Notes under the pieces: model-generated | Database searches by the model: none | What the model saw: the letters and a program-made list of their open reading frames with translations, nothing else | What the model was told of the DNA's origin: nothing | Translations under genes and position numbers: made by a program | Assembly: GCA_009823505.1 (NCBI GenBank) | Contig: VZQC01013997.1 | Location: 1,138,480-1,202,479, forward strand | DNA: 64,000 nucleotides | DNA from: Rhizomys pruinosus | Lineage: Eukaryota > Chordata > Mammalia > Rodentia > Spalacidae | Reading direction: 5' to 3' | Shown: positions 31,768 to 42,423 of the stretch, one piece after another | Numbering within the stretch: position 1 is the stretch's first letter | How the letters are laid out: every line of letters begins with the position of its first letter

Positions 31768-32310
31768 TTTTTTATGCTTTTTAATTGAATTTTTGCGATT
31801 TTCACACAATATAATTTGAGGATATTTAGGTCCCCTCCCCTATCTGCACCTCCCTCATTGCTCCTCACCCAATTTAATGTAATCTATTATGTATGTATGT
31901 ATGTATGTATATATGTATATATACATATATATATATGTATATATATGTACATATATACATATATATGTATATATGTATGTATGTATATATGTATATATAT
32001 ACATACATACATATATGCATGGCCTACAGAGTCTAATTTGTGTCTCCAAATGTATCACTATGGGTCCCACAACCAAAAATCTCATTTCAGAGGAATCTTA
32101 GTGAGACTCTCATGTTTCCTGTGCTGTGGTTTTGTGGACAGAGACCTCTGTGAGAGTTAAGTTCATGTTCATCCTGAGGTTACAATGTACATCTACATCA
32201 TCCTCCCTGGGAGCTGACATCTGTAGTGAGTGCATTTTCAATAGTTCACATAGAAATTGGGATAAAGTCTGTAGAAATGTTTAATGGTTTCCAGAGGGAT
32301 GGAGCAGAGT
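31768..32310 (-). mobile_element. LINE-1 3' UTR fragment, antisense, split by a TATG/TATA array
   Basis: 'ttttaattgaatttttgcgattttcacacaatataatttgagg' is the reversed L1 3' terminus. Downstream 'gcctacagagtctaatttgtgtctcc' continues it after the microsatellite. Confidence 0.55.
31888..32018. repeat. (TATG)n/(TA)n compound microsatellite
   Basis: Alternating TATG, ATATAC and CATA blocks. Near-palindromic overall, so it may form hairpins. Confidence 0.95.
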
Positions 32311-32499
32311 ATTTCTTTTAAATATATGTGTTCTACATTATTTGGCAAAAAATTTCCCCTGAACACTTTTCCATATGGACACAAGCTCATGCCGTGTGCC
32401 ACGGTGGCTCTCGGCTAACTGCTCCTTTGTGTGTGGATGAAAATGTTATTAAATGGGATAATTTTCCTCTGATCACACATACCTTGAAAATATGTTTAC
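32311..32499. other. No gene recognised
   Basis: AT-rich spacer. Confidence 0.3.
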
Positions 32500-32690
32500 T
32501 GGAGCTGGAAAGATGGCTCAGAGGTTAAGAGAGTTTGCCGCTCTTGCAGAGGATCCAAGTTCAGTTCCCAGCACCCATGTCTGGTGGCTTCAAGCTGCCT
32601 AGAACTCCACTTCCAGGGGACCCAACCCCTCTTCCCTCCTTAGGTTCCTGCACATATGTGCATACACATAGGCACATACTTAAATAAAAA
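32500..32690 (+). mobile_element. B2/B3 SINE
   Basis: 'ggagctggaaagatggctcag' head, 'gttcagttcccagcacccatgt', 'ccacttccaggggaccc' and A-rich tail (32679-32692). Confidence 0.85.
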
Positions 32691-32729
32691 AAAATCTTGG
32701 ACATATTTGTTATTGTCTGTAAATGATGG

Positions 32730-32895
32730 GGACACGCGTGCCCTAGAACAAGCACCCCACTCTGTGCCAGGGTGTGCCCTGGCACAGAACGACCTGTGGA
32801 CAAGGGTCTCTCTGTCCACCTTTTCATGGGTTCCGAGGATTAAACTTGGATTACCACGTTTGTATGGCAAGTGTCTTTACCATCAGCCTAAAACA
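32730..32895 (-). mobile_element. B3 SINE fragment, antisense
   Basis: 'gggttccgaggattaaacttggattaccacg' and 'ggcaagtgtctttaccatcagcc' match the reversed B3 head. The body is eroded. Confidence 0.55.
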
Positions 32896-32984
32896 CACTT
32901 CATCAATTGACAAAACAACTAAAAATCCAAAAACAAATTTAACGGCAGTGAAAATTTCAGTTAAAAAGGTGGCCTGTGGAGGCC

Positions 32985-33180
32985 TGGAGAGATGGCTCAG
33001 TGGTTAAGAGCATTTGCTGTTCATGCAGAGGACCTGGGATCAGTTCCCAGCACCCACATGGTGCCTAACAACTCCAGTTCCAGTGATCCAGTGCCTTTCT
33101 CTGACCTCTTTGAGCATCGCAAGCATATGGTGCATTTACATACATGCAGATAAAACACTCACACACATGAAATTTTTAAA
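32985..33180 (+). mobile_element. B2 SINE
   Basis: 'ggcctggagagatggctcagt' head, shortened body ('ctccagttccagtgatccagt') and 'aacactcacacacatgaaa' tail. Confidence 0.9.
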
Positions 33181-33965
33181 CATTTATATTTAACAAAGGA
33201 TGGCATGCAGCTTTTGGATCAATAAGCATTGTGTGTTATCAAAACCCCACGGCAAACAACAGCAGCAGCAAGCCATGCCTCAGCTTTTTCATCATAACCT
33301 GGTTCATGCTGAACACACCTCATTATTTCTATTCGTCACTCCTTTCAACGGTGACCCGAAGGCCAGCCCAATCCGGGCTGTTTGAGCGATACTGCAGAGT
33401 AGCGAGAAATAGTTGGCGTCTCCCTGGCGAAGGCTGACTTAATGAGTGGTGTAAGTTGAAAGAATGGAGCTGTTTCCGCCTGCCCATTTACAGACATATT
33501 GAACAAGCTTTCAAAACTCCTACATGAATATTCTTTTCACCTCATCTGGGTTTACACTTGCTGGGCACTGCAGTCCACTTTGTACAAACTTGTGATCTTT
33601 ACTCCCAAGACACTCAGGCCCTGGCTAATGGCAGTCTAGGTATGAGATAAAGCTTTCCCTGCCACTGGATGTGTGGTCGTTATAACTCCCTGGGCTCAAA
33701 CTCAGCTCTAATTATTGCAGTGCACACAGGCTTTGGGAGGCAGAGACTAACTAACTGCCTCTCTCCTCTAAGTATTTCAGAACATCGCCGTCATGGTAGA
33801 AGCTTTGTATGGGAAGCACAGTCTGTCTTTAAAGGGCTTGTGTGAAATTTTTTCAAAAGCAAAGAACTTTTTTTCAGCCCTTCTAGTGACAAAGATTAAT
33901 ATCACATTCATGGTACCAGCATCAATAGAACTCTGCCTATTTTCTGACAGATTTGTTCAGTATTT
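33181..33965. other. Repeat-poor stretch, no gene recognised
   Basis: CAG-like 'cagcagcagc' at 33259. Local CpG enrichment (33350-33430) is too short for an island. No exon structure seen. Confidence 0.4.
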
Positions 33966-33974
33966 CTAGAATAT

Positions 33975-34119
33975 GAGGGGGTGTCCTTTGTTTAGACAGG
34001 GTCTCCCTGTAGCCCCAGCTGTCCTGGAACTCACTATGTAGACCAGGCTGGCCTTTAACTCACAGAGATACACCTGCCTCTGCCTCCCAAGTGATAGGGT
34101 TAAAGGAACTACACCCACC
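33975..34119 (-). mobile_element. B1 SINE, antisense
   Basis: Flanks 'ctagaatat' (33966-33974; 34120-34128). The body runs from 'tttagacagggtctcc' to 'aactacaccca'. Confidence 0.9.
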
Positions 34120-34149
34120 CTAGAATATAGTTTTTGAAAAAAAAAATTT

Positions 34150-34260
34150 ACAATTTTTTTTGAGACAGGGTCTCCCTATTAGCCCCAGCTGGCCTGGAAC
34201 TCACTCTGTAGACCAGGCTGACCTTGAACTCACAGAGATCTGCCTGCCTCTGCCTATATT
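34150..34260 (-). mobile_element. B1 SINE, antisense, head truncated
   Basis: Stops abruptly after 'cctgcctctgcct'. The 'gtgctgggattaaagg' end is missing. Confidence 0.87.
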
Positions 34261-34282
34261 CACAAATTTTTAAACTAGATAC

Positions 34283-34860
34283 TGAGGCTGGGAGTTTCTA
34301 ACTCAGTAAAGTGCTTGCTTTGCAAGTATGAGGACCTGAGTTTGATCACTGGAACCTGTATGAAAAAGCAGGGCCTATAACCTCTGATGGAGGCAGAAGG
34401 GGACAGATCCCTGGGGCTCACTGGCCAGCCAGCCTCACCTGCTTGCTGAGCTCCAGCCCAGTAAAAGACCCTGTCTCGAGCTGGAGATGCTCAGCACGTA
34501 AGAGCACTGGCTGCTCTTGCAGAGGACCTGGGTTTCATTCCCTGCATCCACATGACAGCTAACAGCCATCCATAACTCAATTCCAGGGGATCCCACACCT
34601 TCTTCTGACCTCCATGGGCACTGCATAACATGGTGCCTCTACCCACATGCAGGCAATACACTCATGTACGTAAAATAAAAATAATAATAAAATATTTTTT
34701 TAAAAAGACCCTGTCTCAAAAATCAAGGTGATAACTCCAGAGGAACTACACCTAAGGTTGTCCTCTGGCCTCCACATGCACATGCAAACATGTGTCCATG
34801 CATGCTCCACATGCACATGCGAACATGTGTGCATGCATACTCACATGCAATTGAGCATCT
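34283..34860 (+). mobile_element. B4 SINE, split by a B2
   Basis: ID-like 'ctcagtaaagtgcttgctttgcaagtatgaggacctgag', B1-like middle, tail 'gtcctctggcctccacatgcacatgc'. CATG-rich repeats at 34770-34850. Confidence 0.8.
34478..34702 (+). mobile_element. B2 SINE inside a B4
   Basis: Perfect 15-bp duplication 'aaaagaccctgtctc' (34463-34477; 34703-34717) places the insertion in the B4 'accctgtctc' motif. Confidence 0.95.
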
Positions 34861-34904
34861 CTACATTAAGGGAGAGAGAGAAAGCATAGATATTTATTTG
34901 AAAG

Positions 34905-35123
34905 TTTTTAAATTTTTTATTTATTTTAATGTGTGTGTTTTACCTGCATGTGTGTAAGTACACCAGTGTCGTGCAATGCCCTCAGAAGCTAGAAGAGGGC
35001 ATTGTATCCCCTGTAAGTGTAGTTATGGACAGTTGTTAGCCACCATGTGGGTGCTGGGAGTCAAACTTGGGGCTTCTGCAAGAGCAGCCATTGTTCTTAA
35101 CTACTGAGCCATCTCTCCAGCCC
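34905..35123 (-). mobile_element. B2 SINE, antisense
   Basis: 'tttttatttattttaatgtgtgtg' tail, diverged body ('cctgtaagtgtagttatgg'), intact head. Confidence 0.88.
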
Positions 35124-35160
35124 TTGATCTGAGAGTACTAAATTCTATAATTAAGACATA

Positions 35161-35279
35161 GGCTCGGTGTGGTGGCACGTGCCTTTAATCCTAGCACTCG
35201 GGAGGCAGAGGCAGGTGGATCTTTGTGAGTTCAAGGCCAGCCTGGTCTACAGAGTGAGTTCCAGGACAGGTGGGGCTAN

Positions 35280-35316
<37 letters not shown>
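35161..35316 (+). mobile_element. B1 SINE cut at an N, long poly-A
   Basis: The B1 stops at 'tggggcta' with N at 35279, then a 36-base A-run. About 20 bp of B1 3' end are missing, suggesting an assembly join rather than biology. Confidence 0.88.
35279..35279. other. Ambiguous base (N) at a B1 poly-A join
   Basis: A lone N between truncated B1 sequence and a long A-run, the same pattern as at 11253. Confidence 0.9.
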
Positions 35317-35318
<2 letters not shown>

Positions 35319-35514
35319 CATAAATGTGGCACCCTTCACTGGTTTTCTGTCACCATTTATTAGCAGCTGAATGCTGATATGGAGCTGTTGGCTTGACGTC
35401 TTTCCTATATGGCTTCTCCTCATACTGAGACCTGAAGCTCCTCACTCTGCCCTGGCTTCTAAGCCTGTCAATCATCCAGGTGAATCAGCTCGCCCTTGTT
35501 GCCTATGGAGTCCA
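35317..35514. other. No gene recognised
   Basis: Single-copy-looking. Confidence 0.3.
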
Positions 35515-35670
35515 TGAGAAGGCTTTGGAACCAGAGGAAACTGGATTAAATTAAATATCTACTCTACAACCTAGGCAATTGCCTCCACTCTCCAAATCAC
35601 ATAAAATTGGAATCAATACCCCTTACCTCAGAAGTTACAAAAATGAGTGTTGAAAGTTCAGCCAGTGCCT
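35515..35670 (+). mobile_element. MIR fragment
   Basis: 'ggaaactggattaaattaaatatctactctacaacc..ccttacctcagaagtta..gttcagccagtgcctgg' keeps MIR order with heavy substitution. Confidence 0.45.
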
Positions 35671-35825
35671 GGAATTTTTAAGATGATTTTCTTATTATTG
35701 TCTTTTCTTGATGAGTTATTTCCTAAGTTCTGTTCAGCACTATCTCTTTCAGAACCATAGCAGAAATTTAACTCCCCTATCAATCTGCACCTATAAAACC
35801 TTAAAGTCTTGTGGGCTAGTGTATC

Positions 35826-36044
35826 TTTTTATTATTTTTTGTGTGTGTGTAGGACTGTATTGTCTACATGTATGTAAGTGCATCCATGTGCTGTAGTACC
35901 CTCAGAGAGTAGAAGAGAACATCGAATTCCCCTGGAACTGAAGTTACAGATGGTTGTTAGCCACCACGTAGGTGCTGGGAATCGAAACTGGGTCCTCTGT
36001 AAGAACAGTCAGTGCTCTTAACTGCTGACCATCTGTCCAGCCCT
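35826..36044 (-). mobile_element. B2 SINE, antisense
   Basis: 12-bp flanks 'gctagtg[t/c]atct' (35814-35825; 36045-36056; one mismatch). Head 'aactgctgaccatctgtccagccc'. Confidence 0.92.
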
Positions 36045-36122
36045 GCTAGTGCATCTCTTGTAGTGAGTACTTTCACACATTGGAGTGAGCCCACATGTCA
36101 GCATTCCCTTCTGCAAAGCAAT

Positions 36123-36515
36123 TTGAGGCTGGAGGCATGGCTCTGCCAGTGAAGCACTGGCTGCCCAAGCACAAGAGCTTGGCTCCCTGGCACTTCCATA
36201 AGAAGCCGGGCACGCTATGACTGTGAGACACACACCCACAGTCCTAGCATCGGAGAGGCAGAAACAGGAGGATCCCACTGGCCAGCCAGTCTACTGAGTC
36301 AGTGAGCTCATACACATATACACATGCACACACATACACATACATACTTATGTTCACAAGCATACACATATACAGACTTATACACACAGGTTCACTCAAG
36401 GTCCCTGTCTCAAAAAATAAGGTAGAGAAAGATTAAGGAAGACATGTGAGATTGCCCTCTTGCCTCCAAATGCACACATACATGTATACATGTACCTGCA
36501 TACACACATAGGCAC
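36123..36515 (+). mobile_element. B4 SINE, long form with CA-rich interruption
   Basis: 'ggctggaggcatggctctgccagtgaag', 'cctagcatcggagaggcag', 'ggtccctgtctcaaaaaataagg', 'gccctcttgcctccaaatgcacac'. ACATAC repeats at 36307-36390. Confidence 0.72.
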
Positions 36516-36736
36516 ATGTACAGTGTACCATACAAAGTCCTTTCCTGGCATAATTATTCACATACCGATTGCAGAAACGGGGCGTACTGCTCTCCCACAC
36601 GCCCTCGCACTGTGCGTTGTGTCTACCCAGGGTTCTTCTATTCACAACTTCCCACCTGCCTCCCTCAGATGGTTCCTGGTTCCTGAAAGTCCTTCACTTC
36701 TTTCTGTCCCTTCCCCTTCCCATCTGTAAATAGTGG
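36516..36736. other. No gene recognised
   Basis: CT-rich near 36690-36720. Confidence 0.3.
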
Positions 36737-36822
36737 CCACTATTCTAACCCTGCTCCTACAAGGCTGGGTTAGTGGTTTCCACTATTCTAACCCTGCTCC
36801 TACAAGGCTGGGTTAGTAGTTT
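36737..36822. repeat. 43-bp tandem duplication
   Basis: Two adjacent 43-mers (36737-36779, 36780-36822) differ at one base (g/a). Not inside a recognised SINE. Confidence 0.93.
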
Positions 36823-36829
36823 CCTTCAA

Positions 36830-37075
36830 TGAATGGAAACACATCATATTTCTCTGTCTGGCATGTTCTACTGGCAATCGTGTCCTACAGTTATATCCAT
36901 TCTGAAAATGACAGAACTTCAGTCTTCGATGGCCAAGTACTATCCACTGTGTACGCACATGTCTCTCCAGCCATTCGTGTGCTGAAAGACATCTGGTTGC
37001 TTCCATTTTCCAGCTTCTGTGCACAATACAGCAGTGAACATAGAGGTCAAAAGTCTTTCATGAGCCCATGTGCTA
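36830..37075 (-). mobile_element. Ancient L1M 3' fragment, antisense
   Basis: 'ggcatgttctactggcaatcgtg', 'catctggttgcttccattttccagcttctgtgcacaatacagcagtgaacatag' match the reversed 3' part of old mammalian L1. Confidence 0.65.
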
Positions 37076-37078
37076 TAA

Positions 37079-37109
<31 letters not shown>

Positions 37110-37118
37110 TGTGTGTGT
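37079..37118. repeat. (GT)n microsatellite with GC interruption
   Basis: GT run, 'gcgcgcat', GT run. Confidence 0.95.
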
Positions 37119-37180
37119 TTCAGTATTTCCTTTCTTAATAATCCACCCTGAGGTTTTCGTTATAAAGGCATTGACTAAAG

Positions 37181-37368
37181 GGCCAGTAAAATAGCTCAGC
37201 AGATATTGGCAGTTCCTGGTAAGCATGACAACCTGAGTTCAATTTACCACATGGTAAAAAAGAAAGAAATGACTCCTGCCAGTGGTCCTTTGACCTCAGA
37301 ATGCATGCCATGGTATAAGCATGCCCCCATATACACATAAATAAATGAAATTCCAAGAAGTTTGAAAA
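37181..37368 (+). mobile_element. B2/B3-type SINE with 13-bp target duplication
   Basis: 'gggccagtaaaatagctcag' head and 'tatacacataaataaatgaaa' tail. Flanks 'gca[t/c]tgactaaag' (37168-37180; 37369-37381). Confidence 0.85.
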
Positions 37369-37381
37369 GCACTGACTAAAG

Positions 37382-37476
37382 AGTGGGGGGGGAGGGGAAG
37401 GGAAATGTGCCTGAACTGAATTGGAAAATAATGTATGAAATGCACAAAGCATCAATAAAAATTAAAAAAAAAAAGA
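37382..37476 (+). mobile_element. L1-type 3' end, strongly truncated
   Basis: Only the G-rich tract and 'cctgaactgaattgg..aagcatcaataaaa' plus poly-A remain. Same tail as at 14.1, 18.0 and 50.7 kb. Confidence 0.82.
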
Positions 37477-37689
37477 ACTACATATGATATCACCAAACCT
37501 GAGTCAGCTAACGAGACCAGCTATGAGCCAGCATTCAGACCTGGGCACAAAGGACCTCCAGTGAACTCTGGACACCATGCCACACAGGGCATGTTGGAAA
37601 GTGAGAGGAGAGAGGGCAGGCTAGACCTGAGGAAGAGAACAGCTGCCAAGTTTCTTCTTTCTGCCAGGGAATCAGCAATTTCCAAGTGC
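37477..37689. other. No gene recognised
   Basis: Short single-copy spacer before the tandem array. Confidence 0.3.
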
Positions 37690-38391
37690 TGGTGAGACCA
37701 CACATGTGCACAAATACCTACCTACACAAACATATAAAGACACAAACATACACACACACATATACAAACATACATTCATATATGCACACATATACATGCG
37801 TGTACAGGCATGCACACATATATATACAGACATACACATATACACATACCCAATACACACACATATATATATACAGACATACACATATACACATACCCAA
37901 TACACACACAAATACACAGACATACACATAGACAGACACATACACAGATATACACAGATGTACACATGTACATACATATATATACATACATACATACATA
38001 CACATAGACACACACACATATATATACAGACATACACATATACGCATACCCAATACACACACAAATACACAGACATATGCATAGACAGACACATACACAT
38101 ATATACACAGATGTACACACATACATACACACATACATATATATACATACATACATACACATAGACACACACACACATATATATACCGACATACACATAT
38201 ACGCATACCCAATACACACACAAATACACAGACATACATATAGACAGACAAATACACATATATACACAGATGTACACACATACATACATACACATAGAGA
38301 GACACATACACATATATACACAGATGTACACACATATGCATAGACAGACAGACAGATACACACACACACACTCACACACACACACTGGCCA
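37690..38391. repeat. CA/ACATAT tandem array with higher-order repeat
   Basis: About 700 bp of ACATACAC-type units. The marker 'acccaatacacacaca' recurs at 37848, 37895, 38048 and 38207 (spacing 47, 153, 159), showing a 150-160 bp higher-order unit. Frames of 150-247 codons on both strands are repeat-encoded. Confidence 0.95.
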
Positions 38392-38459
38392 CAAGAACCA
38401 GTTCTTTCTAACCAAAGTTTCTCTAGACTAAGAGAACCTTAGCAAACAGAAAATCTTTC

Positions 38460-39665
38460 TCTTTTTTTTTTCTTTTTTTTTTTTGTAGGTCATCCGTGCT
38501 GAGAAAATGCCTGATACCAGTTTATTGAAGAATGCCAGATGACAGTTTATTGAATATACAGGCTTACAGCACAAGTGAAAAAACCAAGGTCAGAGGTTCA
38601 TGCCCCCAGGCACAGGTGGTCTGGCGTGGGTGGGTCAGGCCTTCTCAGAAGGAGGGTAACAAGATGTTCCAGCAAGATAAGCACTCAGTCAATAAACTGG
38701 TCAGCAGATCCCCTGGGGGCCAGGACCCAACAGATCCCCTTTCTTTATATGTAAATGAGTATCTGTCATTGATCACTCACCTGTACTACATGCTCAACCA
38801 TACCTGAGCAGTGGGGTGCAGGTCAGACCTGAAACTTTGTTTTCACACTAAGACCAATTAATATCCAAAAATCCCAACCATGAAGTAAGCTGATTGTCAA
38901 GCATAAGCAATGAATGTAAGTAACATTCATGTAAAACCAATTAGCAAGTATCTATGTTCATATTTTGAACAACCCAAGGTTCCCATAGTCCAATTGGAGA
39001 AGCTTGTATGCACAAGCATATTGATCAAATAAGAGTCCATTCTATATTGCTATAGTCTTACGATTCACCCCAATCTCTCCGCAGTCCTTACATTCTACCA
39101 CGCCTCCTCTTCCACAATTTGTTCCCTAGGCTTTGGGAAAGGGGCACAAGTGGGTGAGAAACAAAACAGTCTATTTTCTCTGGAGGGTCTAGAATAAGGG
39201 CTGACCACTCAAACAGCCCAGCTAAATTCCACCTCCAAGGATGTTCACAGAGGCTGAACAGGGGTTTGTGGGGATTAGGAACATATTCAGCTGTATCAAG
39301 GCCTGAGCCTCTCCTCAGGGAGTGGGAGGTTTGTCCGCCCCTCACTGTGGTCTGGTGTCGTGGGTGGGAGCAGGGGGTCCCCTGGCTCTTGGACAGCTGG
39401 AATCACTGTGGCCATTGGTGAGTCCAACTCCACTTGTTTCCTATCAGCTATGAGATCGCTCCCCACTGGTGAGAGATGACCTGGAAACCCCTCTGGCCAC
39501 AGAGGCTGCCCAGGAAATCGACGACAACCCCCCACAACACTAAGGAAGCCACTTCCCAACCATTTGTGCCCTGAACAGTGTCAGAGTTTCCTAGCCCTAA
39601 ATAAAGTTCAGGGCTCAGGGCTCATTGCAACTAAAAACTTCAACTGCAATAAGAGAAAAAACAAT
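38460..39665 (-). mobile_element. Unclassified polyadenylated retroelement, antisense
   Basis: On the minus strand it ends with two AATAAA signals (38546-38551, 38521-38526) and a poly-A (poly-T at 38462-38484). A proline-rich 87-codon frame (39296-39559) is open but matches nothing I can name. Part (38890-39180) is shared with 17640-17910. LTR-retrotransposon fragment or processed transcript are both possible. Confidence 0.6.
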
Positions 39666-39880
39666 CAGCAGCTGCTAACACGGGAAGCACAGACAGGGAC
39701 TTTATGGCAGCCATCATAAAAACAAGTCCACAATTATGAGCACACTCGAAACTACAAAAAATTAGAGCTTTAACAACAAAAAAAGAATTATTCATAAGAA
39801 CCAAATGGAAAATTTTGAACTAGCAGATTCAATAAACAACAACAGAATCAATTGATGGTCTCAAAAAAAGATTGAAATCA

Positions 39881-40044
39881 TGGTGGCGCACACCTTTAAT
39901 CCTAGCACTAGGGAGGCAGAGGCAGGCGGATCTTTGTGAGTTCAAGGCCAGCCTGGTCTACAGAGTGAGTTCCAGGACAGCTGGGGCTACAGGGAGACCC
40001 TGTCTCAAAAAGACAAAAAAAAAAAAAAAAAAAAAAAAAAAAAC
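39881..40044 (+). mobile_element. B1 SINE inside L1M
   Basis: Exact 12-bp duplication 'agattgaaatca' (39869-39880; 40045-40056). Lacks about ten 5' bases. 25-base A tail. Confidence 0.95.
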
Positions 40045-40093
40045 AGATTGAAATCAATAATGAAAGACAGTAAGCTCAAAGACGGAACATCAG

Positions 40094-40257
40094 AGCTGGG
40101 CGTGGTGGCGCACGCCTTTAGTTCCAGCACTTGGGAGGCAAAGGCAGGTGAATCTCTGTAAATTCAAGGCCAGCCTGGTCTACATAGCGAGCTCCAGGCC
40201 AGCTGAGACTAAAGGGAGACCCTGTCTCAAAAAAGATCCCCCCCAAAAATTTTAAAA
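40094..40257 (+). mobile_element. B1 SINE inside L1M
   Basis: 13-bp duplication 'ga[c/t]ggaacatcag' (40081-40093; 40258-40270). Full-length. Confidence 0.95.
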
Positions 40258-40319
40258 GATGGAACATCAGAAACAGACAGAATGTGATCAGAACAAGAAC
40301 GAGAAAACAGTGATAGACA

Positions 40320-40660
40320 AAAGCTACGTAGCAGACAGATGGTAAATTAGACAGATGAAAGATGGATAATAGATGATAAGTAGAAGATAGATGATAGATA
40401 AATAAATGGCAGATTGATAGTGATGATGATGAAAATAGATAGATGATAGACAGATGATAAATGGATGATGTATTAGAGAGACTGTAGATAAATGATAGAT
40501 TGATAAGTAGATGATGGATGAAAGATAGATACATGATACATACATAGGTATATGATAATAGATGATAAATTTTTGATAAGTAGATGAAACAAAGGTATGA
40601 TAGATACATAGGTATATGATGATAGATGATAATAGATTATTGCTAGATTATAGAGATAAG
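40320..40660. repeat. Imperfect (GATA)n/(GATGATA)n microsatellite
   Basis: GATA, GATGATA and TAGATA units with many substitutions over ~330 bp. Long YLSIYH-type frames on the minus strand are artefacts. Confidence 0.9.
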
Positions 40661-40844
40661 TGATCAAGTAAATTGATTTTCAAGTGCCTGAGAGATTACA
40701 ACAAAACGCCAACATTATGTCACTGGGGTCCCAGAAGGATTTCACTTCAAAGTATATTCCTCACAGAACAGTACACAGTGCTCAGACAGCAATAATTATA
40801 ATATCTAGAGTAGTACGAAGATAGAAGGGCAGATAGAAGACATG

Positions 40845-41025
40845 GGACACAACGGTTGATGATGGGTACGGGGCTCCTTGGGGCAATGAAATGGTCTAAA
40901 CTTGATTGTGGAGTAGTAGGACAACTCTGGCAATACACTAAAATCCACTAAAGTGCTTACACTGGCGAGCTGTATGGTGTGTAGATTCCTTAGCGTGGCT
41001 GTTAAAATTGTCATAAATAAAGACA
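40845..41025 (+). mobile_element. Ancient L1M 3' end
   Basis: 'ggggcaatgaaatggtctaaacttgattgtgg', 'acaactctggcaatacactaaaatccac' and 'gagctgtatggtgtgtagatt' are the classic end of old mammalian L1s. Confidence 0.75.
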
Positions 41026-41569
41026 AAACATTAGCAACGTGACTAAATTACATGATATAGACAAGGCGAGACTTCTGAGTGCAAAATCATTTCCAAGTAC
41101 ATGTTCAACTGTGATAAAGCAGACTCACAGAACTCAGCAAGAGTAGCAACAACTATTTCTCCTTATATTTTCTGCACTGTCTATAATTTCCACAACAGTG
41201 TGGTATTTAACCAATGTGAAATGTTTCAAAGCAAAATTAATAACTCCTGTAACCATTTTCTTTTTTATGACTTTGCTTCATAATAAATTCAGATATTCAC
41301 TTGCAAATTTCTTCCATTTTTATGTGTGTCTCCTATCATCTTAAAGTGGCACCCACAACTGACGCGCATCTTCACATTTCTTCCTCATTGCTCACACAAC
41401 ATTGCTGAGCTCAGGTGACCTGGTGAAGAATCAAGAATGTTGCTAACTCACTGGACAGCTAAACCAAGAGGTTGAAAGAATGGAAATAAGCCTCAGTTCA
41501 TGGATTTAGTAGTCTTATCATCTCTGAAATACACACAGGGTAGCCTAGCCTGACCACACACCACTTAGA
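41026..41569. other. Repeat-free AT-rich stretch
   Basis: No gene or repeat recognised. Confidence 0.4.
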
Positions 41570-41579
41570 AAATACACTA

Positions 41580-41803
41580 GGGGCTGGAGGGATGGCTCAG
41601 CAATTAAGGCCACTGCCTGCTCTTGCAGAGGACATGGGTTTGATTCCCAGCACCAGCATGGCAACTAACAGTTATCCATAACTCCAGCTCTAGGGGATCC
41701 AATGCTCTCTTCTGACCTCCATAGGCACTGCATGACACAGATGTACCTACCTACGTGCAGGCAATAAACTCATACACATAAGAATAGAAATAATAAAAAA
41801 TAA
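41580..41803 (+). mobile_element. B2 SINE
   Basis: 10-bp flanks 'aaaatacact' (41570-41579; 41804-41813). Head 'ggggctggagggatggctc'. Confidence 0.92.
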
Positions 41804-41829
41804 AATACACTCTGATCTATTATATAAGT

Positions 41830-42216
41830 CCTGTGGTGGTTGCTTTTAATTGTCAACTGGACACAACCTAGAATCACCCAGTACCAGGGTCCTGGTGAGG
41901 AACTGTCTAACTCGGCTGACCTGTGGCCTGTCTGTGGGATATTATCTTGATTGCCTACCACTGCAGGTGGTGCCATCCCCTAGGCCTGAGCTGTGTAAGT
42001 GTAGAGAAGTGGGCTGGGTACAGGCATGTGTGCTTCCATGCTCTCTGTTCTTGACTGGGTGGAAGTGACCTTCTGCTTCAGGCTCCTACCTTTGGGACAT
42101 TCCCACAGCGATGGGCTGTGGCCCAGAATTGTGAGCTAAAATAAATTCGTTCTTCCTTGAATTTCTTCTTCTCAGAGTGTTTTCTTACAGCAGCAGAAAC
42201 AAGACTACAACCAACA
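41830..42216 (+). mobile_element. URR1 hAT-type DNA transposon
   Basis: 'ttttaattgtcaactggacacaacctagaatca', 'gggatattatcttgattgcc', 'gtgagctaaaataaattcgttcttccttg' and 'gcagcagaaacaagactac' in URR1 order. Confidence 0.78.
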
Positions 42217-42412
42217 GCAAATGCTCATCTCCATGAGAGGCAGCGCAGGAGTAGTCTGGTCCGACAGCACACCACTTAAAAATAGACTTTTTTTACACTA
42301 AACACCAAGTCATTTTATTTGTTAGATTACTTTTCAGTAAATGTTTGACTAGGAGCAGAAATTACTTGGAACTATAGATGATCTTTCAACCAACTTCTCT
42401 ATATTAAAGATA
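42217..42412. other. No gene recognised
   Basis: AT-rich spacer. Confidence 0.3.
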
Positions 42413-42423
42413 TGGTTGAGGTA

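Larger units (their letters stand above)
39670..40745 (+). mobile_element. Ancient L1 (L1M/HAL1-like) ORF1-region fragment, interrupted
   Basis: 'cataagaaccaaatggaaaattttgaact', 'cagaaacagacagaatgtgatcag' and 'ttatgtcactggggtcccagaagga' follow the old L1 ORF1 order, separated by two B1s and a GATA array. Confidence 0.65.

Noticed and set aside
33350..33430. Possible CpG island or promoter
   Set aside because: Only a few CpGs over about 80 bp, far below island length, with no initiator or exon downstream.
37690..38391. CRISPR-like spaced repeats
   Set aside because: Units vary in length and spacing and the host is a rodent. This is a simple-sequence array.
37672..38415. A 247-codon minus-strand frame and several 150-217-codon frames over the CA array
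   Set aside because: They encode only V/C/Y/I/M or H/T/Y periodic strings dictated by the tandem repeat and exist in several frames on both strands.
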